A DNA stretch of 64,000 nucleotides from Caldicellulosiruptor morganii (lineage in GTDB: Bacteria > Bacillota > Thermoanaerobacteria > Caldicellulosiruptorales > Caldicellulosiruptoraceae), in the NCBI RefSeq assembly GCF_026810225.1, contig NZ_CP113865.1:2299501-2363500 (forward strand). The letters are read 5' to 3'. The position numbers and the translations under genes were made by a program. This document shows, one piece after another, positions 37,561 to 45,820 of the stretch (position 1 is its first letter; every line of letters begins with the position of its first letter). Below the pieces are notes generated by a model. That model ran no database searches and had not been told where the DNA came from. It was given only the letters and a program-made list of their open reading frames with translations.

Positions 37561-38790
37561 GCTACCTTTAAAAGTATGTTTATCGCCCCATTTATATCCG
37601 CATTCAATACATTCCCACAGTTCTTGCACACATACAAGCCCCTATGCTTTCTGTTACTCTTGTCAACCATCCCACATCTGCTGCACCTCTGTGAGGTGTA
37701 GCTTTCTTCTACCTCCACATACTCTATACCATATAACCTGCACTTTGCTTCTAATTTTCTCTTAAACCTCTTGTATGGTATTCCCACAAAGTTCTGATTG
37801 TTCACCTTCCCCAGCTCTATACCCTTCTTTATCTCTTTCATATTACCCACAACAACTATTCCTATTTTATTTTCCAGACAGTGCTTAACTACAACGTTTA
37901 CAGCCTGATTTAAAAAGTTATCAACTATATGCTGTCTTTTTAAAGAAACTTGAGCAAGTTTTGAGCCATATTTGATTCCCTGTTTGGAGTATACACTCTG
38001 CAGTCTTGCTTTTTCCTTGTTGTACCATCGGTTGACTGATTTTAAAAACCTGCCTTCTATCAAAAAGGCAGTCCCAATGGTATCCGTAAGCGCTGCAAAG
38101 TTGTTTAATCCTAAGTCTATTGCCAAATACCTGCTTCTGTCAAGCTTACAATCCTGCTCCTTTTCCTCATACACATACTCAATCTCAAACCATTTACCAT
38201 GGTATCTCGGGATTATCCTGACTTCCTTAATCTTTTTTTCTGCAATGTTTTTTGGCAAATCAAAATATAAGTATCTTACCCCAAACTCCTTTGAAAAACT
38301 TCTGCCAAGACTAAGTCTCACTTTTCTGTCTTCTACTTTGGACTGGTCTTTTGGGAAAACTATCTGATACATCCCATCCTTGGGCAGATACTTTGGCATT
38401 AAAACTTTCTCTTTTACCTTTCCTTCCTTTTTGGCTTTTAAAAGGTTCAAAAAAGATTTAAAAGATTCATCCACCGAAATAAGTGTCTGCTGTGCAACCT
38501 GTGATGGCAAAAGCATATAGTTTTCGTTGCCTTTTGCAATGTGATATACACTTTCATATCGCAGGTGTTCATGGGTTTTAAAGTAATGCTGTCTTATATT
38601 ATACAGAGCAAAGTTGTACAGGTTTTTTGAAAAGTGACAAAGCTTTCGCAAAATTTTGTATGTTTTCTTATCACATCTTATATGATTTTTTTGTGTTTTG
38701 TACACTTGACATCACCCAGAAATATTTTATCACATTTTTAGCAATTCATCTTCATCTTACAGAAGATGGAGTCTTCTTGCTATATTTTTG
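37430..38790 (-). mobile_element. TnpB-only IS605/IS1341-type element
   Basis: The - strand left end starts after TTTAT (38795-38791) with CAAAAATATAGCAAG and a short hairpin (GAAGACTCCATCTTC). The right end has the hairpin CCACCT-GAAG-AGGTGG (37445-37460). It carries only tnpB; no tnpA is present. It has inserted at the tail of the GH13 gene's terminator. A relic with the same left flank TTTAT lies at 7222-7672. Confidence 0.75.
37488..38705 (-). CDS. tnpB: TnpB RNA-guided nuclease (OrfB)
   Basis: A 405-residue TnpB. N-terminal wedge/REC part (MYKTQKNHIRCDKKTYKILRKLCHFSKNLYNFAL, opening MYKTQKNHIR), then RuvC-I with the Asp in YLAIDLGLNNFAALTD, the RuvC-II region IGIVVVGNMKEIKKG, a zinc finger CSRCG...CKNCG, and RuvC-III with Asp in LNADINGAINIL. 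Where most TnpB proteins have Glu at the end of the RuvC-II strand this protein has Gly (VVVGNM), with Glu three residues on; activity is therefore uncertain. No ribosome binding site of note; the start is TTG/ATG-poor but MYKTQ is the usual opening. Confidence 0.88.
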   Translation of the reverse strand: MYKTQKNHIRCDKKTYKILRKLCHFSKNLYNFALYNIRQHYFKTHEHLRYESVYHIAKGNENYMLLPSQVAQQTLISVDESFKSFLNLLKAKKEGKVKEKVLMPKYLPKDGMYQIVFPKDQSKVEDRKVRLSLGRSFSKEFGVRYLYFDLPKNIAEKKIKEVRIIPRYHGKWFEIEYVYEEKEQDCKLDRSRYLAIDLGLNNFAALTDTIGTAFLIEGRFLKSVNRWYNKEKARLQSVYSKQGIKYGSKLAQVSLKRQHIVDNFLNQAVNVVVKHCLENKIGIVVVGNMKEIKKGIELGKVNNQNFVGIPYKRFKRKLEAKCRLYGIEYVEVEESYTSQRCSRCGMVDKSNRKHRGLYVCKNCGNVLNADINGAINILLKVAGESAIKQIISSGCVNHPVRIRVA

Positions 38791-38820
38791 ATAAAAAAAC
38801 ACCCTTTTAAAAGGGTGCAA
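38790..38820 (-). terminator. Terminator of the GH13 gene
   Basis: CACCCTTTTAAAAGGGTG (38800-38817) followed on the - strand by TTTTTTTAT. The TnpB element begins directly at this tail. Confidence 0.8.
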
Positions 38821-38829
38821 ACATTGATT

Positions 38830-40908
38830 TTACCTTGCAAGAAGGATCTTTATATCAAGTGGCTTTAAGTTGCAGATAAGTTTTTTTCCTTCTAACATGC
38901 AGTCTTTCCCATCCTTTAAACTGAAAATAACTTCAATCTTTTCTATCTCAGATGATAGATTCAGCTTCACTCTGTCAAGATTCAACTCCACTTTTTTCTC
39001 CCTCAGATTATCAGCATTTGCAACAACAATCAAATATTCTTTGCCCTTTGCTTCATTCATGTATGCAAAGGTGATAATATATTTACTGTTGTAAGGAATT
39101 TTAAGAAAATTATTTGCGTCAATAAAACTTCTGAATTTATTTCTTATCTTTGATATATTGGATATAAGCTCAATCATATCCTCTGCGCCGTCATTTGTCC
39201 AGTGAAGAGCAAACCTGTCAAAAAACGCAAGCCTGCCATAAAACGGGTCAGACTTTGGCAATTTAAACCTTCCATCTTTCTGCGGGTCAAGCCCCAAGTT
39301 CATTGGCTGGACTTCATAAACCTCCTGCCCGGATGTCAAAAAGAAGACTGCATTTGGCAGAAAGTTATTCAGCACAACCGAAAATCTTGAAAACTCCCTG
39401 CCACCCAATCTTGATGCCGCCCTTGGGCTGTCCGGAATCTCAGATGCAGCGAAAACAGGAAGTTGAACCTTCAAAAGCTTATCAATCATTTTTTTGAGGT
39501 TCCCCTGATAATACCTTGGCACCTGTGCCCATAAATCACCTATTATCATGTCATAGCCCGACTCTTTTGCCTTTCTGTCCCCCGATAAAGTAAGCTCTTC
39601 AGCTATAAAGCAAAAGTGAGGGTCTGCCTTTTTTGCCTTTGATATAATCATGTCTTCAAGCTCTTTTGGCAGTGCATGGCCCATGTCAATCCTTGCACCG
39701 TCAACACCAAAGTTTTTGATATAGTGAACTATTATGTTCGACAGCATCTCCCAGAGCTCTGAATTGGGTCTTTCCCCTTTGAATATATTTGCTCTGATTG
39801 TGTCAAACAGTATATAGGGTGGCTGATTTTGAGATACATACTTTGCAGACTGCACCGGATGGTCAAGATAAAGCCTCAGATAGGTAACATCTGTCCATGG
39901 TGGCTGCGGGTCGTTCAAACAATCAGAAAACGCAGGTGCAGTTGTAAGCCCTATATTGTTTTCTATAAGTTCAAAAAAGTCTGTGGCGGGATTTCTCTTG
40001 CAGGCTTCTTTTATCTCAGCCCACTTTTCGGGTGCAAACTTGTCCGGCGAATCAACAAATAGCTTTAAATGTTCTTTCACTGCTTCATCCCTGTAAATTA
40101 TGTCAATGTTTGACTCATCGGCTTTTGTAAACTCTTTGATAAGTGTAAGCTGTGGCGGGCGATATTTCGGGGCATCCGATAATCTTATCCAGTAGAACCA
40201 GTCAGGATGTTCTAAAATGAAGTCAGAATCCCTTGCAGATGTTCTTGGAATTATGTCTATTACAAACCTCATTCCAAGTATGTGACATGCCTCAACAAAA
40301 GCTGCAAACTCCTCTTTTATTGAGAGCTCTTCTGTCATTGGGTCTTTTAAAACAGGGTCAAGCTCATAAAAGTTCTTGACTGCATAGGGCGAACCCATCT
40401 CACCCTTTTTGTACCTTGTGCTGTTTTTGGTAATAGGCAGGGTGTAAATTGTGTCAAAGCCCATCTTCTTTATAAGAGGCAAAAGTGCAATTGTTTTTAT
40501 AAAAGTCCCTGTGTCCTTCAGCCCGAATCTATTTTCAAGCTTCAGTTCTCTATCACCATCATGGTCCCAGGCTGAAGTTGTCCTGATTTGCATCCCGTAA
40601 ATGCTGCTTTTTTTAATCCAGCCCTCCTGTGAAGCTTCTTTGTCTCCTTTTTGTATTTCAATTTGTGCCATCGTTTGCAAATAATCTGTGTCTGGATCTG
40701 CATACGGCAGAATGCATCTTTCAATGCACTCCGAAATAAAATTATACGGGTTTACAGTCAGGGTTCTGTCAGGATTTTCTTTCTTCTCATCTCCCATGTA
40801 GCCAAAGCTATCCCACAGCACCGGTATCCTGTAATCATTTTTCATATCCCATTTTTTTGCTTTTTGTTTTAGAATCTCAAGCACTTTTTGAAGATTTAAG
40901 CTTCCCAT
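38830..40908 (-). CDS. GH13 (alpha-amylase family) protein
   Basis: A 692-residue cytoplasmic GH13 enzyme acting on alpha-glucans; the exact specificity is not clear. Seen: GSPYAVKNFYELDP and MRFVIDIIPRTSARD (region I; HN is replaced by PR), GVDGARIDMGHALP (region II, nucleophile Asp), FCFIAEELTL (region III, Glu) and SEIPDSPRAASRLGG (region IV, Asp in an unusual context). The C-terminal beta domain is present. ATG 40908 follows AAGGAGAG; upstream frame extension lacks such a site. The departures from classical motifs suggest a transferase or a specialised subfamily rather than a plain amylase. Confidence 0.75.
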   Translation of the reverse strand: MGSLNLQKVLEILKQKAKKWDMKNDYRIPVLWDSFGYMGDEKKENPDRTLTVNPYNFISECIERCILPYADPDTDYLQTMAQIEIQKGDKEASQEGWIKKSSIYGMQIRTTSAWDHDGDRELKLENRFGLKDTGTFIKTIALLPLIKKMGFDTIYTLPITKNSTRYKKGEMGSPYAVKNFYELDPVLKDPMTEELSIKEEFAAFVEACHILGMRFVIDIIPRTSARDSDFILEHPDWFYWIRLSDAPKYRPPQLTLIKEFTKADESNIDIIYRDEAVKEHLKLFVDSPDKFAPEKWAEIKEACKRNPATDFFELIENNIGLTTAPAFSDCLNDPQPPWTDVTYLRLYLDHPVQSAKYVSQNQPPYILFDTIRANIFKGERPNSELWEMLSNIIVHYIKNFGVDGARIDMGHALPKELEDMIISKAKKADPHFCFIAEELTLSGDRKAKESGYDMIIGDLWAQVPRYYQGNLKKMIDKLLKVQLPVFAASEIPDSPRAASRLGGREFSRFSVVLNNFLPNAVFFLTSGQEVYEVQPMNLGLDPQKDGRFKLPKSDPFYGRLAFFDRFALHWTNDGAEDMIELISNISKIRNKFRSFIDANNFLKIPYNSKYIITFAYMNEAKGKEYLIVVANADNLREKKVELNLDRVKLNLSSEIEKIEVIFSLKDGKDCMLEGKKLICNLKPLDIKILLAR

Positions 40909-40951
40909 AAAAATCTCTCCTTTCAGCTTCTTATTATGTAAAATTCCATTA

Positions 40952-40983
40952 GCAAACGTTTGCATTTCTTTGAGAATATTATA
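40952..40983 (-). promoter_or_regulatory. LacI-type operator and -10 box upstream of the GH13 gene
   Basis: A perfect 12-bp palindrome, GCAAACGTTTGC (40952-40963), typical of LacI/CcpA-family operators, lies about 15 bp downstream of a TATAAT (40983-40978, - strand). Binding there would block the promoter, which fits sugar-controlled expression. Confidence 0.65.
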
Positions 40984-41027
40984 TCATACTATCAGCAAAT
41001 TTTACAGAAGAAATTATATTAAAAAAA

Positions 41028-41059
41028 GTAGCTTCCTTGTAAAATTGCAAGGAAGCTAC
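41028..41059 (-). terminator. Terminator
   Basis: GTAGCTTCCTTG and CAAGGAAGCTAC, 12-bp perfect stem, followed on the - strand by TTTTTTT. Ends the transcript of the small gene at 41091-41330. Confidence 0.85.
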
Positions 41060-41090
41060 CATGGTTTTTCTGTATCATTTTCCCTTTTAC

Positions 41091-41330
41091 TTACAAAAGC
41101 ACACCGTCTTCCGGGTTTTTAGAAGTATACATGCCATTTGCTTCTTTATTCTCGGTTCTTTCTTCATGCGCTATTGTCTTTTCTTCAGAGGTCTCTTCTT
41201 TTGCAAGAAGAATGGAATTCAGTATCTCCTGCTTCATCCTGTTTACATTCTCATCCTCTTCTTTTTCGGGTTTGTAATCAACACCCAGCTCTTTTGTCAA
41301 AAGTAATGTTACGCAAAATATCCTTGACAT
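41091..41330 (-). CDS. Small hypothetical protein (79 aa), start uncertain
   Basis: Not recognised. An acidic, helical, Glu-rich frame (KPEKEEDENVNRMKQEILNSI..., LAKEETSEEKTIAHEERT) with a strong terminator right behind it, which suggests that something on this strand is transcribed. ATG 41330 has no visible ribosome binding site; an internal ATG (MKQEIL) is an alternative and would give about 48 residues. The gene is divergent from bioY, with both starts close together. Confidence 0.4.
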   Translation of the reverse strand: MSRIFCVTLLLTKELGVDYKPEKEEDENVNRMKQEILNSILLAKEETSEEKTIAHEERTENKEANGMYTSKNPEDGVLL

Positions 41331-41354
41331 TTTGATATTTGGCTGATATATTTT

Positions 41355-41386
41355 TGGTAAACCATTTTAATATAATAAGTTTACAC
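41355..41386 (+). promoter_or_regulatory. BirA-like operator overlapping the bioY promoter
   Basis: GTAAAC (41357-41362) and GTTTAC (41379-41384) form an inverted pair 16 bp apart, with the -10 box TATAAT (41371-41376) between them. This matches the layout of biotin repressor (BirA) sites in Firmicutes and fits the downstream biotin transporter. Confidence 0.6.
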
Positions 41387-41400
41387 AAAGGGGCAAAGAA

Positions 41401-41955
41401 ATGTCGAACACAAAAAGCGCATACACAACAAGGATGATAATTCTATCTGCCTTATTTGCAGCAATTGTGGCTGTTTGTGCACAGATCTCAATTCCAATTG
41501 GTCCTGTGCCATTTACATTGCAGGTTCTGGCAATCTTCTTATCAAGCCTTGTTCTGCCACCAAGGTATGCATTTTTAAGTCTTTTAGTATATGACCTTCT
41601 GGGTGCTGTTGGCATCCCAGTGTTTGCAAACTTCTCGGGCGGGCTTTCAAAGTTTGTGGGACCAACAGGCGGATATCTTCTGGCATTCCCAGTTGCTGCA
41701 TTTTTGACAAGCTACATTAATCAGAAAAAGCCTATCAAAAACGATATTGTAAACACAGCCTTTGCCCTTATTTCAGGGCTTGTTCTGATTTACACAGCCG
41801 GTTTTTTGTTTCTGGCAGCCGCAGCACACCTAACACTTAAAAAAGCATTCCTTGTGGGTGTTGCACCGTTTATAATCCCTGATATTATCAAGCTTGCAGT
41901 TGCGTATCTTTTAGCTTCCTTCTTAAAAAGTCGTAAAGTGCTGAATATCGCATAG
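41401..41955 (+). CDS. bioY: Biotin transporter substrate-binding subunit BioY
   Basis: BioY is the membrane S-component that binds biotin, alone or with an ECF energy module. It is 184 residues with six hydrophobic segments; the family signature is seen in AQISIPIGPVPFTLQVLAIFL (key: IPIGPVPFTLQ), then LVYDLLGAVGIPVFANFSGG and FVGPTGGYLLAFP. The candidate BirA operator just upstream supports biotin-controlled expression. The 3' end overlaps the convergent recD2 by 68 bp. Confidence 0.92.
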   Translation: MSNTKSAYTTRMIILSALFAAIVAVCAQISIPIGPVPFTLQVLAIFLSSLVLPPRYAFLSLLVYDLLGAVGIPVFANFSGGLSKFVGPTGGYLLAFPVAAFLTSYINQKKPIKNDIVNTAFALISGLVLIYTAGFLFLAAAAHLTLKKAFLVGVAPFIIPDIIKLAVAYLLASFLKSRKVLNIA

Positions 41956-44110
41956 CTTCTTTCTGGTTTGCTATCATGTACTGCAGGGCGCTTTTTTTGC
42001 CCACCAGCACAACAAGCTCTTTTGCGCGCGTGACTGCTGTGTACAAAAGGTTTCTTGTCATCAAAATTGGGTAGGTCTCAACAACCGGCATTACAATGCA
42101 CCTGAACTCAGAGCCCTGCGATTTGTGAACAGTCATGGCATACGAAAGCTCTAAGTCATCAAGAAGCGAAAAGTCATAAAACACAAGCTTGTCATCATCA
42201 AATACAATCTCCATAACACCCTCTGCCCTGTCAATGTCTTTTATAACCCCTATGTCACCGTTAAATATTCCTGTTGAGACCCTGCCCTTCTCATCACCTT
42301 CTATAACTGTATATTCAAGCGAGTAGTTGTTCTTCACCTGCATAACCCTGTCGCCAACTCTGAATGTGTTCTCTTTATAGACAAACTCCTTTTTTGAAGC
42401 CCCGGCAGGATTTAAATACTGCTGAAGCACCCTGTTTATATTGTACATACCAACAATCCCTTTTTTGGACGGACATAAAACCTGAATATCTCTCAGGGGG
42501 TCGGCTGAAAGGTAAGATGGAAGCTTTTTTGTCACAAGCTCGACAACTGTCTTCAGTATGTCCTGCTGTGAATCTTTCTGGATGAAATAAAAATCACTGT
42601 CTTTCTGAAGGTGAGGAAATTCGCCATTGTTTATCCTGTGAGCGTTCAGAACAATGAAGCTGTTTTCACTCTGCCTGTAAACCTCGGTAAGCCTCACATA
42701 CGGCACAACATCGCTTCTTATAAGGTCTTTGAGTATGTTCCCTGCTCCAACCGAAGGCAGCTGGTCCTTGTCACCAACAAGAATAAGCCTTGTTGTGTCT
42801 TTTGTGGCAGCAAGAAGATAGTTCATGATGAAACTATCAACCATGCTTGTCTCATCAACTATGATAACATCGCACCTGAGGGGATTACCCGGTCCTCTCT
42901 GGAACACAACCTGAGAATCTGTGACGGTCATCTCCAGAAGTCTGTGGATGGTCTTTGCCTCTTTCTGGCATGCAGCCTGCATCCTCTTTGCCGCCCTGCC
43001 TGTTGGCGCGCACAGAAAAACCTTTTTACCCTCCTGCTCAAATATGTCAATTATACACTTTATAATTGTGGTTTTCCCTGTGCCGGGTCCACCTGTTATT
43101 ATGCTCACACCTTCTGTCAAAGCCATCTTTATTGCCTTTCTCTGGTTGTTCGAAAATGCTATGTTGTTTCTCTTTTCAAATTCAGAAATCTTTTCATCTA
43201 TATCAGCAATATCCTCATAAGTTCTCAGCATAGAGAATATCCTGTCAGCAATGAATTTTTCACATTCGTAAAATCCAAAAAGAAAAACCATCTCCACTCC
43301 ATCTATTGTATCAATCACAACCCTTTTTACTCTCTCAAGATCTAAAAGTGCCTCTTCTGTCTTTTCTTTTTCTATTTCAAGTGCCTTTGAAACAAGCAAT
43401 ACAAGCTTTTCTCTGGGAAGGCATGTATGCCCTTCGCTGCTGCTTCCTGTGTTCAAAATATTTATAATTTTTGCCTGAATTCTTCTTGCATCTTCCAGAC
43501 CAATGCCCATATCAAGTGCCATTCTGTCCACCTTTTTAAAGTCAAGCTCGGGAAATACATCCAGCAGAAAATATGGATTTTCATTCAAAAGCCCGAGCGC
43601 CGAAAACCCGTACAGTTTAAAAAGTCTCATAGCATGATTCTGCGATAGCCCGTACTGAGAAAACACTGTCATAATGTCTTTCAAAAACTTCTGGAATGCA
43701 AACATATTCTTTATTCTTTCAACCTTTTCGGGTGTCATTCCACGGATAGAAAGAAGTCTCTCCGGTTCCTGCTGCAAAACTCTTATGGTGTCATCTCCAA
43801 AGGTATCAACAATCTTCTTTGCAGTCTTTTTGCCTATGCCCTTTATCACTCCGGATGAAAGATACATGTAAATCTCATCCTTCGTCTCTGGCAAAAGCTT
43901 TTCAAGATATGAAACTTTTAGCTGCTGCCCATAAACAGGGTGGACATAAAACTCTCCGTATATCTTCACCTTTTCGCCAATTGCAATATCCGGAACAATT
44001 CCAACAGCTGTAAAAACCTCTTCATCGCAGAGAACTTCAAACACTGTGTAGTTGTTCTCAAGGTTTTTGTAAATAATATCACTTACCATTCCTTTTATAT
44101 CCTGAAGCAT
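41888..44110 (-). CDS. recD2: RecD2-type 5'-3' DNA helicase
   Basis: A 740-residue SF1B helicase of the RecD2 type, which works without RecBC in DNA repair and replication. The N-terminal part has an OB-like region (EKVKIYGEFYVHPVYGQQLKV) and tandem HhH motifs (SGVIKGIGKKTAKKIVDTFG; key: KGIGKKTAKKI). The helicase part has Walker A GGPGTGKTTIIK, DETSMVD (motif II), VGDKDQLPSVGAG (motif III), and the C-terminal TVHKSQGSEF and LLYTAVTRAKE. The start ATG 44110 lacks a clear ribosome binding site. It converges on bioY. Confidence 0.92.
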   Translation of the reverse strand: MLQDIKGMVSDIIYKNLENNYTVFEVLCDEEVFTAVGIVPDIAIGEKVKIYGEFYVHPVYGQQLKVSYLEKLLPETKDEIYMYLSSGVIKGIGKKTAKKIVDTFGDDTIRVLQQEPERLLSIRGMTPEKVERIKNMFAFQKFLKDIMTVFSQYGLSQNHAMRLFKLYGFSALGLLNENPYFLLDVFPELDFKKVDRMALDMGIGLEDARRIQAKIINILNTGSSSEGHTCLPREKLVLLVSKALEIEKEKTEEALLDLERVKRVVIDTIDGVEMVFLFGFYECEKFIADRIFSMLRTYEDIADIDEKISEFEKRNNIAFSNNQRKAIKMALTEGVSIITGGPGTGKTTIIKCIIDIFEQEGKKVFLCAPTGRAAKRMQAACQKEAKTIHRLLEMTVTDSQVVFQRGPGNPLRCDVIIVDETSMVDSFIMNYLLAATKDTTRLILVGDKDQLPSVGAGNILKDLIRSDVVPYVRLTEVYRQSENSFIVLNAHRINNGEFPHLQKDSDFYFIQKDSQQDILKTVVELVTKKLPSYLSADPLRDIQVLCPSKKGIVGMYNINRVLQQYLNPAGASKKEFVYKENTFRVGDRVMQVKNNYSLEYTVIEGDEKGRVSTGIFNGDIGVIKDIDRAEGVMEIVFDDDKLVFYDFSLLDDLELSYAMTVHKSQGSEFRCIVMPVVETYPILMTRNLLYTAVTRAKELVVLVGKKSALQYMIANQKEAMRYSALYDFLRRKLKDTQLQA

Positions 44111-44218
44111 CTTTTGAGCTTTTATCCTCTCTTTTTCAATAGAATTGCTACATTATATATTACTCCAAATTGGTTTGATTCTCAAGAAAGTAACCGGTAG
44201 CATCCTCTTTACAAAATT

Positions 44219-44262
44219 ATAGCACCATGCCTTTTTTAAACTCTTCCAGAGCCATGGTGCTG
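44219..44262 (-). terminator. Terminator-like hairpin after the ComK-like gene
   Basis: AGCACCATG (44221-44229) and CATGGTGCT (44253-44261), followed on the - strand by ATAATTTTG. Confidence 0.6.
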
Positions 44263-44277
44263 TGACTTTTTTGATTT

Positions 44278-44790
44278 TTACTTAAACTTAAAAATATTTT
44301 CAACATCACATTCTTCTTTTATGGTGCACATTCCTTTTGCCCACATGGAAGAAAGATAGTCACTTATAATCGTTGCGGCTGTGATTCTCCTTTTGAAATA
44401 TTTTGCAGAACCAAAACACTTTAAAACTGCGCCGCACCTGAACAAAATCTCAAAGCCCTCTTTCTTTTCATCTATTTTAAAAATCTGTGTAAGGTTTACA
44501 TACCCGAAGATTGGGTCTGTTGAAACCCTTGCTTTTCTTGTCTTCACAGGGATAAATGTTGCATCCGGAAGGACAATGGGAAGCAGATTCTTTTGCCCAA
44601 CCTTCTTTGAAATTATTCTCTTTATGCTGACAGGGTCAATTGCATACATTGAATACAGCTTTTTGACAAAGCTTCTGATTGATATGGTGCAAACTTTTTT
44701 CTGTCCATCCAAAAGCAAAATTACAACTCCATCTCCATTTTCAAGATACTCAGGAATAAAATATATGATATCTTTTGGAATGCTGTCCAT
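44278..44790 (-). CDS. ComK-like transcription factor homologue
   Basis: A 170-residue protein whose layout resembles ComK, the competence activator of Bacillus. The central part, KKVGQKNLLPIVLPDATFIPVKT then STDPIFGYVNLTQIF, aligns with the ComK core (PPI-V----IF-PT-S---P--GWI), followed by a helical C-terminal part. The match is by pattern memory, not alignment, so the family call is moderate. Natural competence in this organism would not follow from it alone. The start at ATG 44790 lies next to the divergent region that holds yvrJ. Confidence 0.5.
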   Translation of the reverse strand: MDSIPKDIIYFIPEYLENGDGVVILLLDGQKKVCTISIRSFVKKLYSMYAIDPVSIKRIISKKVGQKNLLPIVLPDATFIPVKTRKARVSTDPIFGYVNLTQIFKIDEKKEGFEILFRCGAVLKCFGSAKYFKRRITAATIISDYLSSMWAKGMCTIKEECDVENIFKFK

Positions 44791-44866
44791 ATCAAAAACA
44801 CCATCCTTTTCTCACAATCCAGTTTTTACAACTTTGTATTTATTATATCGAACTAATGTTTGTATG

Positions 44867-45016
44867 TCAATTGCTTTTAATTTGCATTATCTTCTCGGAA
44901 AGTTTATCTATTGTATCAGAGAGCTTGTCAATCTTGCTTTCAAACCTTGTCAGAAGATATATGCAAAGCACAATGGGAAACCCTATATTGGCTATGTTTG
45001 TAATAATCTCCTGCAT
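44867..45016 (-). CDS. yvrJ: YvrJ-family small membrane protein (49 aa)
   Basis: The frame starts at ATG 45016 behind a perfect AAAGGAGGTGG and ends at TCA 44867. It reads MQEIITNIANIGFPIVLCIY, then LLTRFESKIDKLSDTIDKLS, then EKIMQIKSN. This is the YvrJ family pattern: one N-terminal membrane segment with a Gly-Phe-Pro motif, followed by a short coiled coil. It is the third gene of the DUF1659-DUF2922-yvrJ set common in Firmicutes. The function is unknown. Confidence 0.85.
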   Translation of the reverse strand: MQEIITNIANIGFPIVLCIYLLTRFESKIDKLSDTIDKLSEKIMQIKSN

Positions 45017-45072
45017 TTGTTCCACCTCCTTTTTAAATGGCATTATATTATGTACACAATTTTAAGAATATC

Positions 45073-45114
45073 AGGGCTGTCTTCTTGCTGGGGAAATTGG
45101 CAAAAAGACAGCCC
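45073..45114. terminator. Stable hairpin between the DUF2922 gene and yvrJ
   Basis: AGGGCTGTCTT pairs with AAGACAGCCC. Read on the + strand it is followed by CCTTTTG; on the - strand it has no T-run, so it may be an RNA processing or partial termination site within the operon. Confidence 0.45.
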
Positions 45115-45122
45115 CTTTTGCA

Positions 45123-45332
45123 CTATCCGATTATCTGGTTGACATTTCTGTCAATAACCCTTGCCGAAACCTTTTCAACAATTGGGCTTGAGGTTGAAAA
45201 AATATTCTTCTGGATTATCAGATTCATCACACTGTCAACCTCCTGTGCTGTCAAATTGCTCTTTGGGTCAGGAATTGAAAGCCTGAATGTCTTTCCATTC
45301 TGAAGCCTGAATGTCAAAACCAAAGTAAGCAC
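45123..45332 (-). CDS. DUF2922-family small protein (69 aa)
   Basis: The conserved DUF2922 pattern is clear: LTLVLTFRLQNGKTFRLSIPDPKSNLTAQEVDSVMNLII (key parts: FRLQNGKTFRLSIPDPK, LTAQEV, MNLIIQKNIF). I place the start at GTG 45332, behind AAAGGAGG; a longer frame to 45404 runs through that site. Function unknown. It follows the DUF1659 gene at a distance of 68 bp. Confidence 0.85.
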   Translation of the reverse strand: MLTLVLTFRLQNGKTFRLSIPDPKSNLTAQEVDSVMNLIIQKNIFSTSSPIVEKVSARVIDRNVNQIIG

Positions 45333-45400
45333 CTTAAAGCTCACCTCCTTTCTACTTTTAAAAAAGTTTTCACAAAAGAGTTTTAAAAACCTCAAAACCA

Positions 45401-45613
45401 TCAATAAACAAGTTCAAAGTTGCTCTGCCTAACAATTGTGTAAAGTGGCTTTGACTGAAGGCCTGCTATAGCCCGGGCAACCTGATAAACATCAAGATCC
45501 TGCGCATCTGGCTTGATGTCATAGGAAAGTGTTTTGACCTTGATTCTGCCGGTTGAAGTTGTTCCATTTTGAAGCTTAATCAAAAGGTTGCCTGTCAATG
45601 GATTTGCCGCCAT
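45401..45613 (-). CDS. DUF1659-family small protein (70 aa)
   Basis: The sequence LLIKLQNGTTSTGRIKVKTLSYDIKPDAQDLDVYQVARAIAGLQS (key parts: LQNGTTSTGRIKVKTLS, IKPDAQDLDVYQVARAIAGL) is the DUF1659 pattern. The start ATG 45613 has AAGGAGG upstream. First of the three-gene set with DUF2922 and YvrJ, and divergent from spoVAC. Function unknown. Confidence 0.88.
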   Translation of the reverse strand: MAANPLTGNLLIKLQNGTTSTGRIKVKTLSYDIKPDAQDLDVYQVARAIAGLQSKPLYTIVRQSNFELVY

Positions 45614-45820
45614 CCTCTTTTCACCTCCTTTCTACAGCTTCTATTTTAACCGGCACAGGCTATACAATCAAAAATTATACGAATGTTTGTTTGTATCATC
45701 TGAGTGAGATTTGCTATCAAATCAAAATCGGATGATTTCAAATCGCAGCTGGATGTGAATAAATCTCAGAAAAACTTAAAATAATATTTTTTTGAAACCC
45801 ATCATGCAGGAGGTTTGAAG

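Noticed and set aside
42611-43345. Long + strand open frames inside recD2
   Set aside because: They lie antisense to a fully conserved helicase gene and have no start signals.
44381-45142. A 253-residue + strand open frame
   Set aside because: It runs antisense through the ComK-like gene and yvrJ, lacks a ribosome binding site and has no recognisable motif.
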